NCBI GenBank assembly: GCA_017521295.1
Contig: JAFXDF010000025.1
Coordinates: forward strand, 1-49,253
DNA from: Clostridia bacterium
Lineage (GTDB): Bacteria > Bacillota > Clostridia > Oscillospirales > Butyricicoccaceae
Length of the DNA stretch: 49,253 nt
Direction of reading: 5' to 3'
Part shown: piece by piece, positions 31,860-39,307 of the stretch
Position numbering within the stretch: position 1 is the stretch's first letter
How the letters are laid out: the number at the start of each line of letters is the position of its first letter
Notes under the pieces: generated by a model
Databases searched by the model: none
What the model was told of the DNA's origin: nothing
Seen by the model: only the letters and a program-made list of their open reading frames with translations
Position numbers and translations under genes: made by a program

Positions 31860-33521
31860 ATGCTTTTTGCCGATTCTTACGCGCTGCCGCGCAAGAAAAA
31901 CGGCCGCAGCCTCCGCCGCCGGTGGGTCAAGCTGCGCCTGCATACCAAGCGCCTGGCCAACATCGGCGCCAATGCGGTGGAGCTGCAGGGCCTGTTCGGC
32001 CATCTGGCCCGGGCCCTCAGCTGGATGGGCTGGCTGCTGCTGCTGCTCTGGAATCTGCTGGTCCGGGCGGTTCGTAAGCTGGTGACGCCCATCAGCGACG
32101 CCATGGAAAACGCCCTGTCCCGGTTCCATCCGGGCCATCGGCTGCGCCAGCAGGCCTATGAATACTACACCCATGTAAAAAGCCTGGGCCACCGCCGCCA
32201 GACCGGCCGGGGCTCGGGAATGGCCCTTTTGGGCAGTGCCACCATCATGATCATCTCCAGCTGCTGCTTCAGCCTGGGCTTTGAGGTGCGGATGGACGGC
32301 GAGAGCCTGGGCTTCGTGGAATCTCCTGCCCAGGTGATGGAGCTGGTGGAGCGGGTGGAGGACCGCATCGGCGATTATCTGAACGCGTCCTACAGCCTGG
32401 ATACCCAGTTTTCCTACACCATGCGGTATATGGACCGCACCGATCTGCTGGACGAAGCGCTGCTGGAACAGAAGCTGTTCGCCTCGGTGGATGACCACAG
32501 CCGCAAGTACATCCTGTCGGTGGACGGCGAGACCATCGGTGCCAGCAACAGCAAAACGGCGCTGGAGCTCATGCTGCGCCGTATCCTGCTGACTTCGGTG
32601 GACAATGCCACCCAGGTGCATACTACCTTTGCCAATCAGGTCACCATTACCGAGACCACTTCCGACAGCATTGCCACCACGCCCATCACCGAGATGGAGG
32701 CCAAGCTCACCGCCAACAAGGTGGAGACCAAGACCTATACCGTCAAGTCGGGCGACACGGTGAGCGCTATCGGCAAGGCCTACGATATGAAGATCAGCGA
32801 GATCCAGGCCCTCAACCCCGGTCTGGATCCTGCCAAGATCCAGATCGGTCAGGAGCTGCTGCTGTCCGGCCCGGTGCCCTATCTGTCGGTGCAGCAGACC
32901 ATTACCGAAAGCTATGTGGAAGCCATCCCCTATGAGACTCTCATCGAATACGATGACACCATGTACAAAAACAAGAGCAAGATCAAGGTGCAGGGCGTCA
33001 ACGGCAGTGCCGACGTGGTGGCCGACGTCACCTATGTGAACGGCCAGGAGACCGCACGGGAAGTGCTCAGCTACAACGTCACCGCCGAACCGGTGAGCGC
33101 CGTAAAGATCGTTGGCACCAAGGCCTTGCCCCGGTATATGGCTACCGGCAAGTTTATCAAGCCCTCCAACGGACGGTATTCTTCCGGCTACGGCTACCGG
33201 CCCAATTTGGGTGACTTCCACACCGGTGTGGACTTCGCCGGTGCTACCGGTACCAACATCTGGGCGGCCGACGGCGGCGTGGTCATCCATGCCGGCTGGA
33301 AGGGCAACTACGGCTACTGTGTCATCATCGACCACCAGAACGGCTACACCACCTATTACGCCCACTGCAGTAAGCTGCTGGTGAAAAAGGGCGCCAAGGT
33401 GGCCAAGGGTGATATCATCGCCAAGGTGGGCAACACCGGCAGAAGCTACGGTTCCCATGTGCATTTTGAAATCCGAAAGAACGGCAAGCACCAGAATCCG
33501 CTGAATTATATTAGCAGATAA
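31860..33521 (+). CDS. LysM-G5-M23 peptidoglycan hydrolase
   Basis: A 553-residue cell envelope protein. A basic N-terminus and membrane segments at about 52-70 (WMGWLLLLLWNLLV) and 120-140 (MALLGSATIMIISSCC) anchor it. A LysM repeat at about 292-338 (YTVKSGDTVSAIGKAYDMK) binds glycan. A G5 domain spans about 345-415. The C-terminal M23 endopeptidase has the zinc site H454 and D458 (FHTGVDF) and HxH at 533-535 (SHVHFEI), all intact. It should cut peptide cross-bridges outside the cell. The ATG at 31860 follows AAAGGA. It stands alone between a strong promoter and a terminator. A role in growth or sporulation is likely for this architecture, but not shown. Confidence 0.92.
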   Translation: MLFADSYALPRKKNGRSLRRRWVKLRLHTKRLANIGANAVELQGLFGHLARALSWMGWLLLLLWNLLVRAVRKLVTPISDAMENALSRFHPGHRLRQQAYEYYTHVKSLGHRRQTGRGSGMALLGSATIMIISSCCFSLGFEVRMDGESLGFVESPAQVMELVERVEDRIGDYLNASYSLDTQFSYTMRYMDRTDLLDEALLEQKLFASVDDHSRKYILSVDGETIGASNSKTALELMLRRILLTSVDNATQVHTTFANQVTITETTSDSIATTPITEMEAKLTANKVETKTYTVKSGDTVSAIGKAYDMKISEIQALNPGLDPAKIQIGQELLLSGPVPYLSVQQTITESYVEAIPYETLIEYDDTMYKNKSKIKVQGVNGSADVVADVTYVNGQETAREVLSYNVTAEPVSAVKIVGTKALPRYMATGKFIKPSNGRYSSGYGYRPNLGDFHTGVDFAGATGTNIWAADGGVVIHAGWKGNYGYCVIIDHQNGYTTYYAHCSKLLVKKGAKVAKGDIIAKVGNTGRSYGSHVHFEIRKNGKHQNPLNYISR

Positions 33522-33525
33522 TACC

Positions 33526-33553
33526 AAAAGCCCTCCAAACGGAGGGCTTTTTT
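33526..33553 (+). terminator. Intrinsic terminator of the M23 hydrolase
   Basis: AAAAGCCCTCC / GGAGGGCTTTT with an AAAC loop, ending in six T residues. Confidence 0.9.
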
Positions 33554-33605
33554 CTTGCGGTTGTTGTCGTTTACATAAAATTTTAAATGTTTTGGAAAAA
33601 ATATC

Positions 33606-33634
33606 GTGCAATTAGCGGCGGGTTCTGGTATACT
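33606..33634 (+). promoter_or_regulatory. Extended -10 promoter for the yloU-yloV operon
   Basis: GTGCAA (33606-33611), a 17-bp spacer ending in TGG, and TATACT (33629-33634) lie 56 bp ahead of the first gene. Confidence 0.6.
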
Positions 33635-33690
33635 TATCCTGTATAAATTCGTTCGTCGGAATCACTCACCCCGAAAAGGAGGGCGCAATC

Positions 33691-34035
33691 ATGCGTTTTG
33701 ATACTCAGAATGGCGTCATCGGTATCTCCAATGACGTAGTCGCCTCTGTGGCCGGCAAAGCCGCTTCTGCCTGCTTTGGCGTGCGCGGAATGGCGGCGCG
33801 CTCCACTCTGGACGGCCTGGCCCGCCTGCTCAAGGGCGAAAAGCAGACCCAGGGCGTGGATGTGAGAAGCGCGGCGGACGGCGTGGAACTGGACCTGCAC
33901 GTGGCGCTGGACAGCGGCGTCAATGTGCGCACCACCTGCAGCAATCTGCAGCATCAGGTGCGGTACCAGGTCGAGCACACCTGCGGCATCCGCGTAACCA
34001 ACATCAATGTTTACGTGGAAACCGTCAAGGCATGA
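33691..34035 (+). CDS. yloU: Asp23/Gls24 family protein (YloU-like)
   Basis: A 114-residue protein of the Asp23/Gls24 envelope stress family. NGVIGISNDVVASVAGKAAS at residues 7-26 and VRYQVEHTCGIRVTNINVYV near the end are the family's start and end signatures. It has no membrane segment. Family members usually associate with the membrane through partners. The gene order with a DAK2-domain fatty acid kinase is conserved widely in Firmicutes. The ATG has AAAAGGAGG upstream. The role in this organism is inferred from that context only. Confidence 0.9.
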   Translation: MRFDTQNGVIGISNDVVASVAGKAASACFGVRGMAARSTLDGLARLLKGEKQTQGVDVRSAADGVELDLHVALDSGVNVRTTCSNLQHQVRYQVEHTCGIRVTNINVYVETVKA

Positions 34036-34065
34036 ACCCACGCAGTAAGTTAGGAGGCAAACAAT

Positions 34066-35721
34066 ATGGCTAGAATGATCGATGGCGAAGCCTATAAAGA
34101 AATGATCCTGGCGGCGGCCGCCGCCGTTGCCGACCGCGTTGAAGAGGTCAATGCCCTCAACGTGTTCCCCGTCCCCGACGGCGATACCGGCACCAATATG
34201 TCCATGACCCTGAACAACGCTGCCGAACAGCTGAACAAGCTGGAAAGCCCCACCCTGGGCCGCGCTCTGGAGGTCACTTCCAGCGCTCTGCTGCGTGGCG
34301 CCCGCGGCAACTCCGGCGTCATCACCTCTCTGCTGTTCCGCGGCATCGCCAAGGGCATGAAGGATGCCCGCACCGCCGACGGCGCCGTGCTGGCCGAAGG
34401 CCTGAAGGAGGGCGCCGCCACTGCCTATAAGGCCGTGATGAAGCCCGCCGAGGGCACCATCCTCACCGTGGCCCGCATCGCCGGTGACGCTGCCGTCAAG
34501 GCCGCCAAAAAGACCCGTGACCCCGAGGCCGTTCTGGGCGCCGCCATCAAGTCGGCCAAGAAAGCCCTGGATGAGACGGTCAACCAGAACCCCGTGCTGA
34601 AAAAGGCCGGCGTTGTGGATGCCGGCGGCTACGGCTATCTGCTGATCCTGCAGGGTATGCAGGATGCCCTGTCGGGCACCATCACCCGTCTGGCCCGCAA
34701 GATCCCCGTGCCGGTCATCAATCCTGCCGTCACGGTGGACAGCGCCGATTTCTCCTCTTTTGACGAGGGTGAGATCAACTTTGACTACTGCACCGAGTTT
34801 ATCGCCGCCCGGGAGACCGACAAGGATCCCGAGGATCTGCGGCAGTTCCTGCCCACCATCGGCGACTGCGTGGTGGTTGTGGAGGACGATGAGATCGTCA
34901 AGGTCCACGTCCACACCAACGAGCCCCATCTGGCGCTGGGCGAGGCTCTCAAGTACGGCCAGCTGATCACCGTCAAGATCGAGAACATGGTGGAGCAGCA
35001 CCGCAAGATCGTCTCTGAGGAGACCGAGGCCAATATGGGCAAGCGGGAGTATGCCGCCCCTGTCACCCGCTACGGCTTTGTTTCCGTCGCCGCCGGTGAG
35101 GGCGTTATGAACCTGTTCCGGGAGCTGGGTGCCGACAACGTGGTTGGCGGCGGTCAGACCATGAACCCCTCCACCGAGGATATCCTGCGTGCCATCGATC
35201 TGACTCCCGCCGAGATCGTCTTTGTGCTGCCCAACAACAAGAACATCATCATGGCCGGCCAGCAGGCCGCCGCCCTGTCCGACAAGCAGGTGGTGGTGCT
35301 GGGCACCAAGACCATCCCCCAGGGTATCTGCGCCATGCTGTCCTTTGACCACGATCTGGAGCTGGAAGCCAACGTTCAGGCCATGGAGGCTGCCATCGAG
35401 GCCGTCAAGTCGGGCTCCATCACCTATGCCGCCCGGGACAGCGAGTTCGACGGTATGCACATCGAAGAGGGCGATCACATGGCTCTGATGGAAGGCAAGC
35501 TGCTGGAGACCGGCAAGGACTTCTTTGCCGTCATGGAGGCCCTGGCTAAGGCCATGTGCAAGGATGAGTGCAACTTTATCACCATCATCCACGGTGAGGG
35601 CGCTGATGAGGAGCAGGCCGACAAGGTCCGGGAGATCTTCCAGAATGCCTCCGGCGACGCCGAGATCAACGTGCTGTGCGGCGGTCAGCCTGTTTACAGC
35701 TATCTGATCTCTGTTGAATAA
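34066..35721 (+). CDS. fakA: Fatty acid kinase catalytic subunit FakA (YloV, DAK2 domain)
   Basis: A 551-residue kinase that phosphorylates fatty acids held by a FakB (DegV) protein, feeding exogenous fatty acids into phospholipids. The N-terminal DAK2 ATP-binding domain has LNVFPVPDGDTGTNMSMTL (residues 30-48) with the Mg-binding aspartates, and RGARGNSGVITSLLFRG. The central FakA domain includes GDCVVVVEDDEIVKVHVHTN. The C-terminal DegV-like part starts with GFVSVAAGEGVMNLF and has GGQTMNPSTEDIL. The length equals Bacillus YloV (553). RBS AGGAGG lies 9 bases before the ATG. Codon bias toward CGT/CGC suggests high expression. Confidence 0.92.
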   Translation: MARMIDGEAYKEMILAAAAAVADRVEEVNALNVFPVPDGDTGTNMSMTLNNAAEQLNKLESPTLGRALEVTSSALLRGARGNSGVITSLLFRGIAKGMKDARTADGAVLAEGLKEGAATAYKAVMKPAEGTILTVARIAGDAAVKAAKKTRDPEAVLGAAIKSAKKALDETVNQNPVLKKAGVVDAGGYGYLLILQGMQDALSGTITRLARKIPVPVINPAVTVDSADFSSFDEGEINFDYCTEFIAARETDKDPEDLRQFLPTIGDCVVVVEDDEIVKVHVHTNEPHLALGEALKYGQLITVKIENMVEQHRKIVSEETEANMGKREYAAPVTRYGFVSVAAGEGVMNLFRELGADNVVGGGQTMNPSTEDILRAIDLTPAEIVFVLPNNKNIIMAGQQAAALSDKQVVVLGTKTIPQGICAMLSFDHDLELEANVQAMEAAIEAVKSGSITYAARDSEFDGMHIEEGDHMALMEGKLLETGKDFFAVMEALAKAMCKDECNFITIIHGEGADEEQADKVREIFQNASGDAEINVLCGGQPVYSYLISVE

Positions 35722-35751
35722 TCAAAAATCTTCCCCTTGGGGGAGCCTTCA

Positions 35752-35784
35752 AGGGGCCGCCGTCTGGCGGCCCCTGTCTATTTT
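35752..35784 (+). terminator. Probable terminator of yloU-fakA
   Basis: A perfect 10-bp stem AGGGGCCGCC / GGCGGCCCCT with loop GTCT is followed by GTCTATTTT. The T-tract is imperfect, so read-through into the acetyltransferase gene is possible. Confidence 0.6.
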
Positions 35785-35806
35785 CCGTTGAAAAGGAGCG
35801 ATTACC

Positions 35807-36694
35807 ATGATCGAACAATGGCTGCGGGACAAGGCAGTGCCTACCGCCCAGAAACTGACCGATATCACCCGGCAGACGGCCGGTGACGGCGCCATCAGCG
35901 GCTACGGTATGCAGAACAAGGTGCGCCGGCTCATCGACCTGCTGCGCTGTGCCATGTATCCCAATATCTATCACGACGGCATCGTCCGTCCGGAGTTTGT
36001 GCCCTCGTTGGTCACCGGCAAGCTGCAGGAGGCTGCCGCTCTGCTGTACGAGATGTGTTCCAGCATTATGACCGCCACCTGCCATCAGGACAACAAGGGC
36101 GGCATCGAGTGTGACGGCTGCCGGGAAAAGGCCGAGCTGATCACCTGCCGGTTTATGGAGAGCCTGTGCGACATTGCCGACGTGCTGAATACCGACATTA
36201 TTGCCGCCTATGAGGGCGACCCGGCCGCCCGGTCGGCCGAGGAGATTTTGCTGGCCTATCCGGCCTTTGAGGCCCTGTCCATTTTCCGTCTGGCCCATCG
36301 GCTGTACGAGCTGGGCGTGCCCCTGATCCCCCGGATGATGACCGAGCAGGCCCATTCCCGCACCGGTATCGACATCCATCCCGGCGCCACCATCGGCCGG
36401 TATTTCTTCATCGACCACGGCACCGGTGTGGTCATCGGCGAGACCTGTATCATCGGAGAACGGGTAAAGCTGTACCAGGGCGTCACCCTGGGCGCCAAGA
36501 GCTTTGACCTGGATGAAGAGGGCAATCCCGTCAAGGGCGTCCACCGCCATCCCCGGGTGGGCAACAATGTGGTCATCTATGCCGGCGCCACCATTCTGGG
36601 CGGCGACACCTGCATCGGTGACAACTCCGTTATCGGCGGCAGCGTGTGGCTCACCAAGTCGGTGCCTGCGGGGAGCAGAATTTACAACAGATAA
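35807..36694 (+). CDS. epsC: Serine O-acetyltransferase
   Basis: A 295-residue enzyme that makes O-acetylserine from serine and acetyl-CoA, the first step of cysteine synthesis. The N-terminal helical region (1-165) is the long EpsC type. The left-handed beta-helix begins around [20 protein letters not shown] (about 183), with the catalytic His-Asp in [28 protein letters not shown] and [18 protein letters not shown] follow. The ATG has AAAAGGAG upstream. It is followed after 2 bp by an LTA synthase-like gene without a clear ribosome site, so the pair is probably coupled. Confidence 0.92.
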   Translation: MIEQWLRDKAVPTAQKLTDITRQTAGDGAISGYGMQNKVRRLIDLLRCAMYPNIYHDGIVRPEFVPSLVTGKLQEAAALLYEMCSSIMTATCHQDNKGGIECDGCREKAELITCRFMESLCDIADVLNTDIIAAYEGDPAARSAEEILLAYPAFEALSIFRLAHRLYELGVPLIPRMMTEQAHSRTGIDIHPGATIGRYFFIDHGTGVVIGETCIIGERVKLYQGVTLGAKSFDLDEEGNPVKGVHRHPRVGNNVVIYAGATILGGDTCIGDNSVIGGSVWLTKSVPAGSRIYNR

Positions 36695-36696
36695 CT

Positions 36697-38724
36697 ATGA
36701 AGACCCGAGAGCAATTTCCGCTGCGCACACTGCTGCGGCAGCATGAAGGGCTGCGCCTGGCGGCGCTGGCCTTTCTTTTGGAGCTGGCGCTGGAATCGCT
36801 GCACCGGCACAGCTTTTTGGGCGGCGCGCTGCTGCTGGCCGAAAACCCCACAGCCTTTGTGTTTGGCGGAGCGGTCATTCTGCTGACCCTCAGCCTTTCG
36901 CTGTTCTTCCGGCGGAAAGCGTTCGTCCGCCAGCTGATCGCTGTGCTGTGGCTGGCCATGGGCATCATCGACTGCATCACCCTGTTCTTCCGCACCACGC
37001 CGTTGGCGGCCATTGATTTTCTGCTGCTGGACAGCGTCTGGACGGCGCTGCCCACCTATCTGACACCCTGGCAGACCGTATTGGTGGTGATCGCCATCGT
37101 GGGCGCAGTAGCCACGCTGGTGTGGGCCGGCATCCATTGTCCCAAAGGCACCCGGGACTGGCGAAAGGGCCTGGCCATCCTGCTGATGGGCGGCCTGTTT
37201 CTGGCCAGTGTGACCCTGGGCGGCCTGTATACCGGGAAGCTGTCGGGCGAGTTTCCCAATCTGCCCGACGCCTATCGGGACTACGGCTTTACCTACTGCT
37301 TTTCGGTGAGCTGCGTTTCTCTGGGCATCGACGAGCCGGAGGACTATTCGGAAGAGACCATGGAGGAGATCCTGGCGGCGATCCATGCCGATTCGGCAGA
37401 GCCCGATCCGCTCAATAAGCCCAATGTGATCTTCGTGCAGCTGGAGTCCGTGATGGATGTGGGCCGGATCCGGGATCTGGTGCCCAGCGAGGACCCCACA
37501 CCCACCCTGAACGCCCTGCGGGAGAGCTGTTCCGCCGGTCTGCTGACCGTGCCGTCCATCGGTGCGGGTACAGCCAATACCGAGTTTGAAGTCATCACCG
37601 GCATGAGCTGTGAATATTTCGGCGCCGGTGAATATCCCTACAAAACCGTGCTGCAGGACACCGCCTGCGAAAGCCTGTGCTACAATCTGCGGGAGCTGGG
37701 CTATGCCTGTCATGCGGTGCATAACCATTACGGCAGTTTTTACGACCGCAATCAGGTGTTTTCCAACCTGGGCTTTGATACCTTCACTTCGGTGGAGTAT
37801 ATGCAGAATGTGGAGCAGACACCCCGTGGCTGGGCCACCGATGCCTGCCTCACCGATGCGGTGCTGGCTGCGCTGGACAGCACCCGCCGCCGGGATTTTG
37901 TCTACACCATCACCGTCCAGGGCCATGGAAAATATGACGCGGTGGACGGCGAACTGGGGCCGCTGCCGGTGACAGTGAAAAGCGGTATCGAGGATGCTGA
38001 CGCTGCCTACACCATGGGCTATTACATGAGCCTGATCCAGGGCACCGACCGGTTTGTATCCGATCTGCTGACGGCGCTGGAGGATCGGGCCGAGCCCACG
38101 GTGGTGGTGCTGTTCGGCGACCATCTGCCCAAGCTGGATCTGGAGGAGAATGATCTGAACCGGGGAACCCTGCTGCAGAGCGAATATGTGATCTGGAGCA
38201 ACTTCAGCCTGCCCAAGCAGGACCGGGATCTGGAGGCCTATCAGCTGAGCGCCCGGGTGCTGGAGCTGCTGGGCATGGAAAACGGCGTCATCACCAAGCT
38301 GCATCAGAATTACAGCCAAAGCAGCCGCTATCAGGAGGCGCTGGAACTGTTGGAATACGATCTGCTGTACGGTGAGCGGGAGGCCTATCTGGGACATTTG
38401 CCCGCCCCCACCGATCTGCAGATGGGCATTACGCCGCCGCGGATCCATTACGCCATGGAGTCGGCGGAAGGACTGCTGGTTTTGGGCGAAGGGTTCACAC
38501 ATTGGAGCACTGTGATGCTGGACGGCGATGAGCGGGAGACCCGATGGGTCAACGCCCATGTGCTGCTGCTGCCGGAGGTCCACCCGGAGGATGCCTGCGA
38601 GCTGGCCATCCGGCAGGCGGGTAAAGACCGGCTGCTGCTGAGTGAGAGCGGGGCCTATGTCTATCAGCCCGGCGAAACCTCCGGCACGGTCCTGCCGGAC
38701 ATCCCCTTGCTGCCGGAGGATTAA
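36697..38724 (+). CDS. LTA synthase family sulfatase-like membrane enzyme
   Basis: A 675-residue protein. About five N-terminal membrane segments (residues 20-185) precede a large extracellular alkaline-phosphatase-superfamily domain. Metal and catalytic sites match LtaS-type enzymes: E in VIFVQLESVMDV, the nucleophile T292 in GAGTANTEFEVITG, HNHYGSFYDRN, and D-H in VVVLFGDHLPKL. These enzymes transfer glycerol phosphate or a related head group from a lipid to an envelope polymer or lipid. The C-terminal tail of about 100 residues beyond the catalytic domain is extra. The start ATG at 36697 is 2 bp after the acetyltransferase stop and lacks a strong ribosome site. Whether lipoteichoic acid is the true product is not certain. 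Confidence 0.88.
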   Translation: MKTREQFPLRTLLRQHEGLRLAALAFLLELALESLHRHSFLGGALLLAENPTAFVFGGAVILLTLSLSLFFRRKAFVRQLIAVLWLAMGIIDCITLFFRTTPLAAIDFLLLDSVWTALPTYLTPWQTVLVVIAIVGAVATLVWAGIHCPKGTRDWRKGLAILLMGGLFLASVTLGGLYTGKLSGEFPNLPDAYRDYGFTYCFSVSCVSLGIDEPEDYSEETMEEILAAIHADSAEPDPLNKPNVIFVQLESVMDVGRIRDLVPSEDPTPTLNALRESCSAGLLTVPSIGAGTANTEFEVITGMSCEYFGAGEYPYKTVLQDTACESLCYNLRELGYACHAVHNHYGSFYDRNQVFSNLGFDTFTSVEYMQNVEQTPRGWATDACLTDAVLAALDSTRRRDFVYTITVQGHGKYDAVDGELGPLPVTVKSGIEDADAAYTMGYYMSLIQGTDRFVSDLLTALEDRAEPTVVVLFGDHLPKLDLEENDLNRGTLLQSEYVIWSNFSLPKQDRDLEAYQLSARVLELLGMENGVITKLHQNYSQSSRYQEALELLEYDLLYGEREAYLGHLPAPTDLQMGITPPRIHYAMESAEGLLVLGEGFTHWSTVMLDGDERETRWVNAHVLLLPEVHPEDACELAIRQAGKDRLLLSESGAYVYQPGETSGTVLPDIPLLPED

Positions 38725-38744
38725 AAGTTTTTTTGAAAAACCCC

Positions 38745-38773
38745 TTTACAAATCGGATTTTATTCGATATAAT
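38745..38773 (+). promoter_or_regulatory. Promoter of tRNA-Trp
   Basis: TTTACA (38745-38750) and a perfect TATAAT (38768-38773) are 17 bp apart. Confidence 0.75.
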
Positions 38774-38804
38774 AACAAAGCGTTCTCAATAGAGGATGCA
38801 ATAA

Positions 38805-38880
38805 AGGGGTATAGCTCAGTTGGTAGAGCAGCGGTCTCCAAAACCGCGTGCCGAGGGTTCAAGTCCTTCTGCCCCTGCCA
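38805..38880 (+). tRNA. tRNA-Trp (anticodon CCA), CCA encoded
   Basis: A 76-base cloverleaf folds fully. The acceptor is AGGGGTA/TGCCCCT, the D arm GCTC/GAGC, the anticodon arm GCGGT-CTCCAAA-ACCGC, and the T arm GAGGG-TTCAAGT-CCTTC, with discriminator G and CCA. Its 3' part is duplicated downstream. Confidence 0.96.
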
Positions 38881-38921
38881 CCAGGAAGACCGATGCGGTT
38901 TGCATCGGTCTTTTTGTTTTT
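38855..38921 (+). repeat. 67-bp direct repeat, copy 1 (tRNA-Trp 3' end plus terminator)
   Basis: It runs from the T stem of tRNA-Trp through CCA and the terminator into its T-tract. It is identical at every base to copy 2, which starts 143 bp further on. Confidence 0.93.
38886..38920 (+). terminator. Intrinsic terminator of tRNA-Trp
   Basis: AAGACCGATGC / GCATCGGTCTT with a 5-base loop is followed by T residues. It lies within the 67-bp unit that is repeated at 38998. Confidence 0.88.
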
Positions 38922-38934
38922 TTGAAAACAAGAG

Positions 38935-38951
38935 GGACTTGAACCCTCGGC
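38935..38951 (-). repeat. 17-bp inverted copy of the tRNA-Trp T arm
   Basis: GGACTTGAACCCTCGGC is the exact reverse complement of tRNA bases 38850-38866. No acceptor stem or CCA accompanies it, so it is not a second tRNA gene. Confidence 0.85.
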
Positions 38952-38997
38952 CTAATAAATGCACCGCAGGTGCGGGGAAACCCGGTGCCCGCGCACC

Positions 38998-39064
38998 GGG
39001 TTCAAGTCCTTCTGCCCCTGCCACCAGGAAGACCGATGCGGTTTGCATCGGTCTTTTTGTTTTT
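38998..39064 (+). repeat. 67-bp direct repeat, copy 2 (tRNA-Trp remnant plus terminator)
   Basis: It is a perfect copy of the tRNA-Trp T arm 3' part, acceptor 3' strand, CCA and terminator, without a 5' half or anticodon. The bases just before it form another hairpin (AACCCGGTGC / GCACCGGGTT, loop CCGC, 38979-39002) that runs into the repeat. Confidence 0.93.
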
Positions 39065-39073
39065 GGAAAAGAA

Positions 39074-39101
39074 AAAAGTCGGCTCTTGTGAGCCGACTTT
39101 T
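39074..39101 (-). terminator. Intrinsic terminator of the 44-residue membrane protein gene
   Basis: AAAAGTCGGCTC / GAGCCGACTTTT with a TTGT loop. On the minus strand it ends in six T residues, 6 bp after the stop codon. Confidence 0.85.
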
Positions 39102-39107
39102 GCTGTT

Positions 39108-39242
39108 TTATTCTGCTTTTGCCCGCTGCAGGAAGTGCAGCACCAGGGTGACCGCGGTGATGACCGTCATGACCGAGGCCACGATGATGGCGATGCGGGC
39201 GCCGGTTTTGGCGGGGCAGTTGTGTACCGGACATTTTCTCAT
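39108..39242 (-). CDS. Small Cys/His-containing single-span membrane protein (44 aa)
   Basis: A short gene read by hand. It has AAAGGAG 9 bases before the ATG, its own promoter and its own terminator, so it is probably real. The product starts MRKCPVHNCPAKTG, a possible metal-binding CPxHxC cluster. One membrane helix follows (about 16-38, ARIAIIVASVMTVITAVTLV) and then a short basic tail. No family was recognised. It lies directly downstream of the zinc/cadmium ATPase on the same strand, 65 bp away, which suggests but does not prove a role in metal handling. Confidence 0.65.
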   Translation of the reverse strand: MRKCPVHNCPAKTGARIAIIVASVMTVITAVTLVLHFLQRAKAE

Positions 39243-39274
39243 GGGCAGCACTCCTTTGATTTTTTGTTGGTATT

Positions 39275-39303
39275 ATTATACACCCAAAACTGGAGAAAAA
39301 CAA
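39275..39303 (-). promoter_or_regulatory. Promoter of the 44-residue membrane protein gene
   Basis: On the minus strand TTGTTT (39298-39303) and perfect TATAAT (39275-39280) are 17 bp apart, in the gap after the ATPase stop. Confidence 0.6.
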
Positions 39304-39307
39304 TCCT

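Noticed and set aside
31779..33611. Long minus-strand frame opposite the M23 hydrolase
   Set aside because: No ribosome site and no recognisable domain. It mirrors the LysM/G5/M23 gene and runs through its promoter and terminator.
38935..38951. A second tRNA gene on the minus strand
   Set aside because: Only the T arm is present; acceptor, anticodon and CCA are missing.
38746..39303. Reading frame across tRNA-Trp and its repeat
   Set aside because: It is the translated complement of the tRNA and terminator copies, a well-known source of false hypothetical proteins.
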